Source: Rhizobium viscosum (lineage in GTDB: Bacteria > Pseudomonadota > Alphaproteobacteria > Rhizobiales > Rhizobiaceae). From it: 64,000 bases of DNA. Shown one piece after another: positions 53,726-63,370 of this stretch. A program made the translations under genes and the position numbers. The stretch is from the NCBI RefSeq assembly GCF_014873945.1, contig NZ_JADBEC010000002.1, positions 434,001-498,000 on the forward strand. Direction: 5' to 3'. Position 1 is the stretch's first letter. The number at the start of each line of letters is the position of its first letter. Below the pieces are notes generated by a model. That model did no database searches and was not told where the DNA came from. It was given only the letters and a program-made list of their open reading frames with translations.

Positions 53726-54656
53726 GGCGCATGAAGATCCTTTTATAGCCGAAGGCGAGCGTCACGCAGATGATGAAGAGCACGACGCCGACGGCGCTGC
53801 CGAGGCCAACCTGCATGCGCATGACGCCATAGGTGTAGAGGAAAGTGACCATCGTCTGTGTGGAGTTGGATGGCCCGCCGCCGGTCAGCGGCATGATCAT
53901 GTCGAAGAGCTGCAGGGAGCCGACGACGGCAAAGAAGATCGACAGGCGCAAGGTGGATCCGAGCAACGGCAGCGTGACGTAGCGGAATTTCTGCCAGCCG
54001 GTGGCGCCGTCGATCTCGGCCGCTTCGAGCACGCTCTTGTCGACCGATTGCAGGCCGGCGATGAACAGCATCATGTGAAAGCCGAAATATTTCCAGACGA
54101 TGACGCCGAGCACGGCATAGATCGCCACGTCCTTGTCGGCTAGCACGTAAGGATTGGCAAAGCCGAAGAAATTGGAAATAGCGGCGAACAGGCCATAGTC
54201 GCCGTCATAGACGAAACGCCAGATGAGACCAGCTGCAACATCGGCCAGCACATAGGGCAGGAAGAAGATCAGGCGGAAGCCGACGACGCCGGGAACGCGG
54301 TGGGCCAGCATGGTGGCCAGCCAGATAGCGAGCGGCACCTGGATGCAGATCGAGATGACGATGATCAGGCCGTTGTTCATCAGCGCCTGGGTGAAGGCCG
54401 CATTCCGGAACAGGACCTGGAAATTGCGCAGGCCGATAAATTCGGTCGGCGTTCCGTAACCGTTCCATTTGTAGAGGCTGTACCAGGCCGCCTCGCCCAT
54501 CGGCATGATGACGAAGAGCGTGAAGAGCAGCAGCGCCGGCGGCAGGAAGATCAACAGCACCGTCAGCCGGTCATGCGCGACCGAGCTTTTCCGGGTCGCG
54601 GCTTTTCTTGCCGGCCTTGCGGCTGCTGTCATCGAGGGAACTGAAATATTGGCCAT
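53718..54656 (-). CDS. ABC sugar importer permease (MalF type)
   Basis: A 312-residue permease, starting MANISVPSMTAAARPARKAA with a positively charged N-terminal tail before the first helix (VLLIFLPPALLLFTLFVIM). The EAA loop is EAAEIDGATGWQKFRYVTLP. ATG 54656 follows AGGA; an in-frame ATG at 54683 is possible but lacks a better site. It partners with the MalG-type protein encoded next. Confidence 0.9.
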   Translation of the reverse strand: MANISVPSMTAAARPARKAATRKSSVAHDRLTVLLIFLPPALLLFTLFVIMPMGEAAWYSLYKWNGYGTPTEFIGLRNFQVLFRNAAFTQALMNNGLIIVISICIQVPLAIWLATMLAHRVPGVVGFRLIFFLPYVLADVAAGLIWRFVYDGDYGLFAAISNFFGFANPYVLADKDVAIYAVLGVIVWKYFGFHMMLFIAGLQSVDKSVLEAAEIDGATGWQKFRYVTLPLLGSTLRLSIFFAVVGSLQLFDMIMPLTGGGPSNSTQTMVTFLYTYGVMRMQVGLGSAVGVVLFIICVTLAFGYKRIFMRHD

Positions 54657-54731
54657 GGTCCTGCTTTCGTTCGTCGGCAGCAATGCCGGCGCTCCACTCC
54701 CAGAGCGCCGGGAAGGCTCTGCGGGCGCTGG

Positions 54732-56039
54732 TTATTGTTCCAGTTCGAAAGCGTCCTGAATCATCTGGGCGCCGTCCTTGGAACTCATCTGTCCGGAGAC
54801 GATTTCCACCGACACGTCGTTCACGACACGGCCAACGGCAGCGCCGAGATCCTGGTCGAAGAAGTTCTGGTGCCAGGTCGAACCCGCAAGCTGTTTGCCG
54901 GATTCGGCAAGCAGCGGGTTGACGACGCCGTCATCGGCACCGACGGCGACGGGCAGCAACATGCCAGCCTTGGCCATAGCCCGCTCATTCTCCGCGTTCG
55001 TCAGGAAAGCGAGGAAATCGATTGCTTCCTTAGAGGCCTTCTTGGTGACGGCCCAGCCATTCAGGCCGCCGAGCGTGTCTGTCGGCTTGCCGGCGCCGCC
55101 CTCGACCGTCGGGAAGACGAAACGGCCGATATTGTCGGATGCGAGCCCCTTGCCGTCGCCTGCATTCTTGCGCTGGTTGGCTTCGGTGCCTTCAAAGCCG
55201 AGGATGATTGCAGCCTTGCCGTCACCGAAGACGCCGAGCGTCTGCGGCCAGGTCGCGCCGAGATAGCCGGGCTGGAAGGGTTCAAGCTTGCCGAGTTCGG
55301 CGAGATCGTCGCCGGCCTTGATGATGGCCGGATCGAGGAAACCTTCGCCTTCGCCCTTCTTGGCCGCCTCGAAGACCTTCTGGCCGCCCTCGCGCATGAC
55401 GAGATAGCTCCAATAGAAATGGATCGGCCATTTCTCGCCGCCGCCACCAGCAATCGGCACGATGCCGGCTGCCTTGATCTTCTTCACTGTTGCGAGAAAA
55501 TCGGCCCAGCTCTTGATGTCCTCGGCCTTGACGCCGGCCTTGGCGAAGAGCGCTTTGTTGTAGAAGAAACTCACCAGGCCGACCTTATAGGGAATGGCCC
55601 AGGTCTTGCCGTCGAAGGTCAAGCCATCGACCGAAGCCGGCGTATAGGCCTTGCGCAGCTTGCCGCCATCGGCATCGAGCTCTGCCGTCAGATCCTTCAG
55701 CGCGCCGGTTTCCGATTGCTGCTTCAGGACGCCGCCGCCCCAGCTGAAGAAGAAATCCGGCACGTCGTCGGACTGCAGCAGAGTGGGGAGCTTGGCCTTG
55801 AAGGCTTCGTTTTCGAGAAACTGCATCTGGATGTCGACGTCGGGATGCTGGGCTTCGTATTTCTTGGCGATGTCCTCCCAAACGCCGAGGAACTTCGGGT
55901 CCAGCTCGAGATGCATCCACTTGACCACCGTCGTCGCGGAGGCGACACCCGCCCCCATCAACAGCGAAATGCCGGCTGCCGCGGCCACGGATACGATGCG
56001 CCTGCCACTAAGGGCAGCACCCTTGTGTACGAAATTCAT
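54732..56039 (-). CDS. ABC sugar importer solute-binding protein (family 1)
   Basis: A 435-residue periplasmic binding protein. The signal peptide covers about residues 1-35 (IVSVAAAAGISLLMGAGVAS, cleaved near ASA). The mature domain contains FLENEAFKAKLPTLLQSDDV and YNKALFAKAGVKAEDIKSWA, typical of family 1. GGGAGGATAAATC stands before the ATG. It is the first gene of the operon and is divergent from a ROK regulator, which probably responds to the same sugar. Confidence 0.9.
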   Translation of the reverse strand: MNFVHKGAALSGRRIVSVAAAAGISLLMGAGVASATTVVKWMHLELDPKFLGVWEDIAKKYEAQHPDVDIQMQFLENEAFKAKLPTLLQSDDVPDFFFSWGGGVLKQQSETGALKDLTAELDADGGKLRKAYTPASVDGLTFDGKTWAIPYKVGLVSFFYNKALFAKAGVKAEDIKSWADFLATVKKIKAAGIVPIAGGGGEKWPIHFYWSYLVMREGGQKVFEAAKKGEGEGFLDPAIIKAGDDLAELGKLEPFQPGYLGATWPQTLGVFGDGKAAIILGFEGTEANQRKNAGDGKGLASDNIGRFVFPTVEGGAGKPTDTLGGLNGWAVTKKASKEAIDFLAFLTNAENERAMAKAGMLLPVAVGADDGVVNPLLAESGKQLAGSTWHQNFFDQDLGAAVGRVVNDVSVEIVSGQMSSKDGAQMIQDAFELEQ

Positions 56040-56114
56040 GATTTATCCTCCCAGGGGCCGATGTCCTCACAATTTTTCCCCTATACGGATTAATTCAACG
56101 GAGCTTTTGCCCAA

Positions 56115-56180
56115 TGTCAACCCAACTGCTGTATTTTTCACCAATTCGCTTGACAGCACTCCGTAATTGCCTGCTATTTA
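56115..56180. promoter_or_regulatory. Divergent promoter candidates between sugar operon and ROK gene
   Basis: Two perfect TTGACA hexamers face away from each other: TGTCAA at 56115-56120 (minus strand, toward the binding-protein gene) and TTGACA at 56150-56155 (plus strand, toward the ROK gene). Plus-strand -10 choices CTATTT or TATTTA fall at spacers of 18-19, and the minus -10 region is TGAATT at 17. They are close to each other, so a repressor here could control both directions. Confidence 0.45.
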
Positions 56181-56244
56181 TTTCGTAACCCGTTAAAAAT
56201 ATTGGGCCCCTGGCCCTGACAAACCGATTGCCTGGCTAATTTTC

Positions 56245-57444
56245 ATGAAGACTGCCGATCCAGAATTAATGCGTGCGATCAACCGTTTGAACGTGCTCGA
56301 CACGATCCGTCGGCACGGCCCGATCTCCCGCATCCAGATCAGTGAGCGTACGGAGCTGTCGACCACGACGGTTTCCGCCATCACCGCCTCGCTGCTCGAC
56401 GACGGGCTGATCCTGCCGCGCCATGAGGGTGATATCCGCAATGAGGCCGTGCGCGGAAGGCCCCGCGTGATGCTGGAGCTCAATCCGGATGCCGCCCGCG
56501 TGGTCGGCGCCAAGATCGCCGCCAGCCGTATGGTTTTCGCCGTCACCAATTTCCGTGGAGACGTGCTCTCCAAGCTCGCCCTGCCGATCCGCATCGATCG
56601 CCAGCCGATTGCCGTGATTGCCGACCTCATCGAGGATGGCGTACGGCGCTGCGTCGTCGACATCGGACTGTCGCTCGATGATATAGACAGCATATGCCTG
56701 GCCCTTCCCGGCGTCATCGAGCACCGCACGGGTTATATCCGATCGAGCCCCATTTTCCGCGAAGTCAACATTGATTTTGCTGCAGAAATGTCGGCTCGGC
56801 TGTCGACGCCGACGATCATCGAGAGCGACGCCCATGCCGTCACGCTCGGCCATCACTGGTTCGGCAAGGCCCGCGATCTCGAAGACATGGTGCTGATCTC
56901 GCTGGAGCAGACACTCGGTCTCGGCGTGCTGCACGACAACCAGCTTTTCCGCGGCGCCGGTGGTCTCAGCCACAATCTCGGCGATCTGGTCCTCGGCATG
57001 GGTCAGCAGGGTGTGGTTCGTCTTTCCAGCCAGGCCGGTGAAAGCGCCATTCTCGGCGAACAACAAGCCGATGGCCGCTTTGCTGAAGCGGTGCGCCTCG
57101 GCCGCGGCATGACGCATGTACAGGCGCTGATCCAGGCCGACGACGACCGGCTGATCGGTGCGGCCATGCGCGCCGGCGAGGCGGTGGGACTGACTATCGC
57201 CAACATCGTCACACTATTTGCGCCGCCGCGCGTCATTCTCGTCGGCTCCTCGCTTGCGCTGGGTGAGCCCTTCCTTAACAGCCTGCGGGATGCCTATGCG
57301 CTGGCTATCCCGCCGTCCCTGCAAGGCGTCAGCGAACTTGTCTTCGACGATTCCACCGACGACTTCTGGGCGCAGGGCGCCGCCGCCGTTGCCCTTTACG
57401 AACTCTACGAATCGCCCTGGAGCACGACAGGACCGGCGCTCTGA
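56245..57444 (+). CDS. ROK-family transcriptional regulator (NagC/XylR type)
   Basis: A 399-residue regulator. A winged helix-turn-helix (GPISRIQISERTELSTTTVS) precedes a ROK sugar-binding domain (ALPGVIEHRTGYIRSSP; VGSSLALGEPFLNSL). The usual zinc-binding cysteine motif after the GGLSHNLGD region is absent, and the kinase-type END motif reads ESD, so it cannot be a sugar kinase and may lack the structural zinc. It is divergent from the importer and followed by oxidoreductase and ThuA-like genes, so it probably controls both arms. Confidence 0.85.
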   Translation: MKTADPELMRAINRLNVLDTIRRHGPISRIQISERTELSTTTVSAITASLLDDGLILPRHEGDIRNEAVRGRPRVMLELNPDAARVVGAKIAASRMVFAVTNFRGDVLSKLALPIRIDRQPIAVIADLIEDGVRRCVVDIGLSLDDIDSICLALPGVIEHRTGYIRSSPIFREVNIDFAAEMSARLSTPTIIESDAHAVTLGHHWFGKARDLEDMVLISLEQTLGLGVLHDNQLFRGAGGLSHNLGDLVLGMGQQGVVRLSSQAGESAILGEQQADGRFAEAVRLGRGMTHVQALIQADDDRLIGAAMRAGEAVGLTIANIVTLFAPPRVILVGSSLALGEPFLNSLRDAYALAIPPSLQGVSELVFDDSTDDFWAQGAAAVALYELYESPWSTTGPAL

Positions 57445-57474
57445 CGCCTAAAACCAGTATTTATGGAGGACATG

Positions 57475-58578
57475 ATGGAAAAAGTCGGTATCGGCATCAT
57501 TGGATGCGGCAATATTTCGGGTGCCTATCTGAAGGCGATGACATCGGCATTCCCGATCCTCGACATCCGCGGACTGGCCGACCTCAATCGCGAACTTGCA
57601 GAGGCAAAAGCCAATGAATTCAACCTTCAGGCTAGGTCTGTTGAAGAGCTTCTGGCTGATCCGAAGGTCGAGATCATCGTCAACCTGACCATTCCGAAGG
57701 CCCACGTTGCCGTCGGGCTGCAGGCGCTGGACGCCGGCAAGCATACCTATTCGGAAAAGCCGTTGGGGATTAATTTCGCGGAAGGAAAAAAATTGGCGGA
57801 TGCCGCCAAAGCCAAAGGTCTGCGCATTGGTGCTGCCCCTGATACTTTCCTCGGCGGCGGTCATCAGACCGCCCGCGCGCTGATTGACGAGGGTGTCATC
57901 GGCATTCCGGTCGGCGGCACCGCGACCTTCATGTGTCCGGGCCACGAGCGCTGGCATCCCAATCCGGCCTTCTATTATGAAGTCGGCGGCGGCCCGATGC
58001 TCGACATGGGTCCCTATTACATCACCGATCTCGTCAACCTGCTCGGACCGGTCGCCAAAGTCGCCGGTTTTGCGGTGACGCCGCGCAAAGAGCGTATCAT
58101 TACCAGCGAGCCGCGCAATGGGGAGCGCATTCCGGTCCATATTCCGACGCATGTTGCCGGCGTCATGGCTTTCGCCAACGGTGCTGTCGTGCAGATCGGC
58201 ATGAGCTTCGATGTCGCCGGCCACAAGCACGTGCCGCTTGAAGTCTACGGCACCGAAGGCACGCTGATCGTGCCAGACCCCAACCGCTTCGCCGGCCCGG
58301 TCGAATATCTGAAGAAGGGCGGCGAGTTTGAGGACCAGCCGGTGACCCTGCCTTATGCCGACGGCAACTATCGCTCTCTCGGTGTGGCCGATCTCGCCCA
58401 TGCGATCCGGTCGAACCGGCCGCATCGCGCAAACGGTGATCTGGCGCTGCATGTGCTCGAAGTCATGGAAGCCTTCCAGAAGGCATCCGACACGGGCAGC
58501 ACCGTAACCCTTACCACGACAACGGAGCGCCCTGCTCCGCTTTCTCAATCCCTCGTCGACGGACTGCTCGGCAAGTAA
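57475..58578 (+). CDS. Gfo/Idh/MocA-family NAD(P)-dependent oxidoreductase
   Basis: A 367-residue enzyme. The Rossmann start is VGIGIIGCGNISGAYLKAM, and the catalytic Lys lies in TYSEKPLGINF. The C-terminal GFO/IDH/MocA sheet domain follows, with GGGPMLDMGPYYITDLVNLL. Members oxidise sugars or cyclitols. ATG 57475 follows GGAGGA. With the ThuA-like gene 19 bp downstream, it resembles the thuB-thuA pair known for disaccharide 3-keto conversion, though the gene order differs. Confidence 0.88.
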   Translation: MEKVGIGIIGCGNISGAYLKAMTSAFPILDIRGLADLNRELAEAKANEFNLQARSVEELLADPKVEIIVNLTIPKAHVAVGLQALDAGKHTYSEKPLGINFAEGKKLADAAKAKGLRIGAAPDTFLGGGHQTARALIDEGVIGIPVGGTATFMCPGHERWHPNPAFYYEVGGGPMLDMGPYYITDLVNLLGPVAKVAGFAVTPRKERIITSEPRNGERIPVHIPTHVAGVMAFANGAVVQIGMSFDVAGHKHVPLEVYGTEGTLIVPDPNRFAGPVEYLKKGGEFEDQPVTLPYADGNYRSLGVADLAHAIRSNRPHRANGDLALHVLEVMEAFQKASDTGSTVTLTTTTERPAPLSQSLVDGLLGK

Positions 58579-58597
58579 TTTTCAGGAGGAATACACG

Positions 58598-59239
<642 letters not shown>

Positions 59240-59252
59240 TCGCCTGATATCA

Positions 59253-59279
59253 GGGCTGCCGGCTTCTCGCCGGCGGCCC
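59253..59279 (+). terminator. GC-rich hairpin after the ThuA-like gene
   Basis: GGGCTGCCGGC (59253-59263) pairs with GCCGGCGGCCC (59269-59279) with one wobble and a TTCTC loop. No T-run follows, so it may be a transcript-stabilising or factor-assisted end. Confidence 0.5.
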
Positions 59280-59370
59280 ACATGAAAAGCGCATATTTGG
59301 GCATGACACGGGTGCCAAACCCGTCGATATGCGTTACTGCTGTAGGAAGAACGAACCAGACAGCAAGACC

Positions 59371-59523
59371 ATGAGCGACAACGTTATCAAGTTTCGCAAG
59401 CCGAAGCCCCCGCCGAAAGCTCCCAATCCCCTGCTCCGCAAGCTCATGATCATCGCTGCGGTTATCGTCGTATTTGCATTGGCATGGATCTATGTCCAGG
59501 TCACCGGCGTGCCACCGCAATAA
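59371..59523 (+). CDS. Small membrane protein (about 50 residues)
   Basis: MSDNVIKFRKPKPPPKAPNP is a basic, proline-rich tail, followed by one transmembrane segment (LMIIAAVIVVFALAWIYVQV). The N-terminal VIKFRKPK is a pattern I have seen in short rhizobial proteins. Start ATG 59371 gives this layout; an in-frame ATG at 59329 is less likely. Function unknown. It is followed after 18 bp by the next small gene. Confidence 0.6.
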   Translation: MSDNVIKFRKPKPPPKAPNPLLRKLMIIAAVIVVFALAWIYVQVTGVPPQ

Positions 59524-59541
59524 TCCAGCGAGGATAATCCG

Positions 59542-59871
59542 ATGAGCGTTCGCCCGCCGCAATCCTTCAGGCAGTCCTTTTCGGCCGAAGGCGGGGTGAA
59601 TGTACTCGAATACGAGCTCATGTCGGAGCGCGCCAGCTCACTCGGGCGCAACGGCCTCAAAGTCGAATCGGCTCTCTCCGCCCTGAAGGCCTGGAATCCC
59701 GATCGCCATAGCGCAGAGCAGCGGGAAACGCTGATCAACGAGGCGTCCGACGCCGTTTGGGGGCTCTTCGTTCAGCGCGAAATCTGCGGGTTACGCAACA
59801 ACAAGGATATTGTCCAGCGCTATGCCATTCCCGGCGAGGTGCTGGCGCGGGTCGGCATCATCAGGAAATAG
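59542..59871 (+). CDS. Conserved hypothetical protein (DUF6665-like)
   Basis: A 109-residue helical protein (ALSALKAWNPDRHSAEQRET; LVQREICGLRNN-type C-terminal part). It resembles a small family annotated in Rhizobiaceae as DUF6665; that recognition is tentative. GCGAGGATAATCCG precedes the ATG. Its end overlaps the convergent LysR gene by 11 bases. Probably co-transcribed with the small membrane protein. Confidence 0.6.
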   Translation: MSVRPPQSFRQSFSAEGGVNVLEYELMSERASSLGRNGLKVESALSALKAWNPDRHSAEQRETLINEASDAVWGLFVQREICGLRNNKDIVQRYAIPGEVLARVGIIRK

Positions 59872-60775
59872 CCGCAGGCTGGCTCAGTGTCGCAGGAGCC
59901 GGATTCGAGAGGACGAATGCACGCGCCTCTTTTTCCAGCCATTCGCAAAAGAGCGAGGATTTGCGGTTTCGCCTCGCTCGGCGCAAGGCCACGTATTCAT
60001 GGCCACTTTCCAAAAATCCATGCGGCGCCGACAGCCGGCCGAAGCGGATATCATCCGTCACATAGGGCCAGGGTACGACGCAGACGCCGAGCCCGGCATT
60101 GGCTGCCTCCAGCATGAAATAGAAATGCTCATATTCCACACGGCCACCTGCTTCGACGGCGATGCCCGAGCGAGTGAGCCAATCATCCCAGGCGCGCAGA
60201 CGGCTGCGGGTATGAAGGCGAGCGGCACCAGTGAAATGCTTGCCAGCGGTCCCGGCGAGTGCCGGTGACAGAACAGGGCCGGTCTGTTCGGGAAAGAGCG
60301 GGATGACATCCGCACCCGCTGGCCAGGGTGCGGTTCCGACGCGGATAGCGACATCGAAACTGTCTCGCGCGAAATCCACCGGGCGCGAGGAAGCGGTCAG
60401 GCGTACCTCGATATCGGGATACTCTGCCTGAAACCTGTAGAGCCGCGGGATGAGCCAGCGCATGGTGAAGGTTCCGGGACAGGATATATCGAGTACACCA
60501 TCCTGAGTATCGGCGACGGCACGAACAGAGTTATCGATCTGGTCGAAGGCGGTATTCAGGCCCGACAGCAGCGTCGTACCGGCCTCGGTCAGACGCAGCC
60601 TGTTCTTCGGCCCCTCGAACAGAGGAACGCCGAGCACATCTTCCAGATGCTGGATCTGGCGGCTCACGGCACTGTGCGTGACATTGAGCTCGTCGGCGGC
60701 CAGCGTCATCCGGCCGAGACGACCAGCGGCCTCGAAGGCGCGAAGAGCATTGAGTGATGGGATGCGGCGAGCCAT
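59861..60775 (-). CDS. LysR-family regulator (GcvA-like)
   Basis: A 304-residue regulator. The helix-turn-helix is SLNALRAFEAAGRLGRMTLA, then ELNVTHSAVSRQIQHLEDVL. The effector domain begins after about residue 90, with GVLDISCPGTFTMRWLIPRL typical of the GcvA/AmpR branch. ATG 60775 fits the family start MARRIPSLNALRAFEA. It is divergent from the methyltransferase gene (174-bp gap), its likely target. Confidence 0.87.
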   Translation of the reverse strand: MARRIPSLNALRAFEAAGRLGRMTLAADELNVTHSAVSRQIQHLEDVLGVPLFEGPKNRLRLTEAGTTLLSGLNTAFDQIDNSVRAVADTQDGVLDISCPGTFTMRWLIPRLYRFQAEYPDIEVRLTASSRPVDFARDSFDVAIRVGTAPWPAGADVIPLFPEQTGPVLSPALAGTAGKHFTGAARLHTRSRLRAWDDWLTRSGIAVEAGGRVEYEHFYFMLEAANAGLGVCVVPWPYVTDDIRFGRLSAPHGFLESGHEYVALRRARRNRKSSLFCEWLEKEARAFVLSNPAPATLSQPAAIS

Positions 60776-60949
60776 GTGCGTTTTCCGAACAATATTTGTT
60801 CGATCATATCGATTTTCGGACTGCATTCCATCGTGTTTCCTGCAATCGTAAAATTGTCGAATGCCTTTTCAGGAACAACGAATGCCGGGCGGCAACACGC
60901 CCTGGCGATGGCGAAGCCTTGCCTTTTGAAGCAGTTATGGAGAGTGAAC

Positions 60950-61726
60950 GTGAACAGCAGACACAGTGACGGAAGTGCGGGCGATGCCAACTACGGCGTG
61001 ATCGGCACGAATTACACCAAATACCGCCAGCCCGACCCGCATATCGCAGACTTCATCTGCGCTGCGCTTGGTAACGCCGAGACCGTGCTGAACGTCGGTG
61101 CCGGCGCTGGCTCTTACGAGCCGCTCGACCGGCAGGTAACCCCGGTCGAACCCTCGGCCTCAATGCGTGCGCAGCGCCCGGCGCATCTGCCTGTCGCAAT
61201 CGATGCGACAGCAGAAAAACTGCCTTTCGCCGACCAATCCTTCGATGCAAGCATGGCAACCTTCACTGTGCATCAGTGGTCGGATCTCAAGTCCGGCCTT
61301 GGGGAGATCCGCCGCGTTTCACGCGGTCCCGTGCTGGTCCTGAGCTGCGATCCCAACGAACTGAAACGCTCATGGCTGTTTGACTATGCACCCGAGATGA
61401 TCGCCGTCGAGGCAAGCCGCTATCCGGCCCTGCAGACTATCACCGATCATCTCGGCGGCACTATCGAGATATTGCCTGTGCCGATCCCGCTTGCCTGCAC
61501 CGATGGTTTCGGTGAGGCTTACTATGGCCGGCCGGAGCGCATGCTCGATCCCGGTGCTCGTCTTGCGAATTCCGCCTGGAGCTTCGTCGACCCGTCGATA
61601 GCCCAACGCTTCGTAGCCAAACTCGGCCGCGATCTCCAGGACGGCACCTGGGATGCACGTTACGGGCATCTGCGCACCCAGCCCTTCTTCGAGGGCTCGC
61701 TGCGCCTGATCGTTGCCCGCCCCTGA
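60950..61726 (+). CDS. SAM-dependent methyltransferase, class I
   Basis: A 258-residue protein with motif I VLNVGAGAGSYEP and downstream ATAEKLPFADQSFDASMATF, typical of Methyltransf_11 enzymes acting on small molecules. Starts are GTG 60944 or GTG 60950, both after GGAGA; 60950 gives MNSRHSDGSAG and the better spacing. No ATG is suitable. The substrate cannot be predicted. It converges with the monooxygenase gene, with 5 bp between the two stops. Confidence 0.75.
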   Translation: MNSRHSDGSAGDANYGVIGTNYTKYRQPDPHIADFICAALGNAETVLNVGAGAGSYEPLDRQVTPVEPSASMRAQRPAHLPVAIDATAEKLPFADQSFDASMATFTVHQWSDLKSGLGEIRRVSRGPVLVLSCDPNELKRSWLFDYAPEMIAVEASRYPALQTITDHLGGTIEILPVPIPLACTDGFGEAYYGRPERMLDPGARLANSAWSFVDPSIAQRFVAKLGRDLQDGTWDARYGHLRTQPFFEGSLRLIVARP

Positions 61727-61731
61727 TAGCC

Positions 61732-63060
61732 TCATCTGAAAAAGCGATTCTCCGGTCGCGGCAGACCGAGATGTTCGCGCAGCGTCGTGCCTTCATACTC
61801 CCTACGAAACAGGCCACGGCGCTGCAGTTCCGGCACTAGGCGCGTGGTCACGTCGTCAAGCCCCTGCGGCAGGTAGGGGAAGACGATGTTGAAACCGTCG
61901 GACCCTTCTTCATCCAGCCAGCGTTCCATTTCGTCGGCAATGCTTTGGGGCGTGCCGACAAAGGCAAGGCCGGAATAGCCGCCGTAACGCTGGGCGAGTT
62001 GCCGGACGGTGAGGTTCTCCTCCTGCGCCAGCTTGATGACCTGGGCGCGGCCCGTCTTGCTGGCATTGGTATCGGGAATATCCTTGGGCAGCGGCGCATC
62101 CGGATCAAAGCCCGAAGCATCATGGCCGAGCGCAATCGACAGTGACGCGATAGCGCTGTCGTAGTGAACGAGGCTGTCGAGGGCGAGACGCTTGGCGCGG
62201 GCCTCCTCGATACTATCGCCGATGACGACGAAGGCGGCGGGCAGCAGTTTCAGGTGGTCGCGGTCGCGGCTGATGGCCTGCATCCTGCCCTTGATATCAG
62301 CGTAGAGCGCCTTGCCACCGTCAAGATCACGCGGCGAACAGAAGACCACCTCGGCGGTTTCGGCAGCCAGCTGCCGGCCGGGGTCCGACTGGCCAGCCTG
62401 CACGATGACGGGCCAGCCCTGAACCGGCCGGGCAATATTCAACGGCCCGCGCACGCTCAGTTCCTCGCCCCTATGGTTGAGCACATGCATTTTTTCGGGA
62501 TCGAAATAAATTCCGCTCTCACGGTCGCGGATGAAGGCGTCGTCGGCAAAGCTGTCCCAGAGACCGGTGACGACATCGTAAAATTCGCGCGCCCGCTTGT
62601 AGCGCTCGCCATGTTCCACATGCTCGTCGAGGCCGAAATTGAGCGCAGCGTCGGGGTTCGATGTGGTCACGATGTTCCACGCGGCACGACCATTGCTGAT
62701 GTGATCGAGCGAAGCGAAGCGGCGGGCCACGTGATAGGGCTCATCGAAAGTCGTCGACGCCGTTGCGGCGAGCCCGATCCTCTCGGTGACGGCAGCTAGC
62801 GCCGACAGTAGGGTGAAAGGCTCAAAGGAGGTCACTGTATGGCTGCGCTTCAGCGCCTCGACCGGCATGTTAAGCACCGCCAGATGATCGGCCATGAAGA
62901 AGGCGTCAAACTTCGCGGCTTCCAGCTTCTGCGCGAAAGACCTGATGTGGTCGAAGTTGAAATTGGCATCCGGATAGGAACCCGGATAGCGCCATGCGCC
63001 GGTATGCAGGCTAACGGGACGCATGAAGGCGCCGAGGCGCAACTGCCGTGAACGGGTCAT
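61732..63060 (-). CDS. NtaA/SnaA/DszA-family FMN-dependent monooxygenase
   Basis: A 442-residue luciferase-like oxygenase. It has the family start LRLGAFMRPVSLHTGAWRYP, EPFTLLSALAAVTERIGLAA, WNIVTTSNPDAALNFGLDE and GPLNIARPVQGWPVIVQAGQ. Such enzymes use reduced flavin to open nitrilotriacetate, dibenzothiophene sulfone, dimethyl sulfone or other xenobiotic-like substrates. It is divergent from the SfnB-like gene, so a sulfur-scavenging role is plausible. Confidence 0.87.
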   Translation of the reverse strand: MTRSRQLRLGAFMRPVSLHTGAWRYPGSYPDANFNFDHIRSFAQKLEAAKFDAFFMADHLAVLNMPVEALKRSHTVTSFEPFTLLSALAAVTERIGLAATASTTFDEPYHVARRFASLDHISNGRAAWNIVTTSNPDAALNFGLDEHVEHGERYKRAREFYDVVTGLWDSFADDAFIRDRESGIYFDPEKMHVLNHRGEELSVRGPLNIARPVQGWPVIVQAGQSDPGRQLAAETAEVVFCSPRDLDGGKALYADIKGRMQAISRDRDHLKLLPAAFVVIGDSIEEARAKRLALDSLVHYDSAIASLSIALGHDASGFDPDAPLPKDIPDTNASKTGRAQVIKLAQEENLTVRQLAQRYGGYSGLAFVGTPQSIADEMERWLDEEGSDGFNIVFPYLPQGLDDVTTRLVPELQRRGLFRREYEGTTLREHLGLPRPENRFFR

Positions 63061-63370
63061 GTTTTTCCTCGTGGATCGGGGCGAAGCGGCCGCCTGCCCT
63101 CTGCTGAACGCGGATATCCGGATGACATATACTTACGGTTACGTAGGGGTTCGCGGGCCGTTATTCGAGATTGCTTTGCCTTTTTCCGGCGGCGATTTCA
63201 TCGGCAAAGCGGTCAATTCCCGGTGAGATGGACAGAGGCATAGGCTAGCTGCTGATCCGAGTCCCGGATAAGCAAGCACTTTCCATTTTCCATCACATCT
63301 ATAGAATTTATAATCTTACCTCTCGCGGCGATTTCTTTCACCCATATCACGGTCAGAACTGGAGAAATCG
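63061..63370. other. Divergent intergenic region, sulfur-type genes
   Basis: A 310-bp gap between the divergent monooxygenase and SfnB-like genes. TATAAT (63309-63314) could be the -10 of the rightward promoter, but no good -35 lies 16-18 bp upstream. No inverted repeats stood out. Confidence 0.4.

Noticed and set aside
54735..56093. 452-codon plus-strand frame opposite the sugar-binding protein gene
   Set aside because: Antisense shadow. The minus-strand product has a signal peptide and family motifs.
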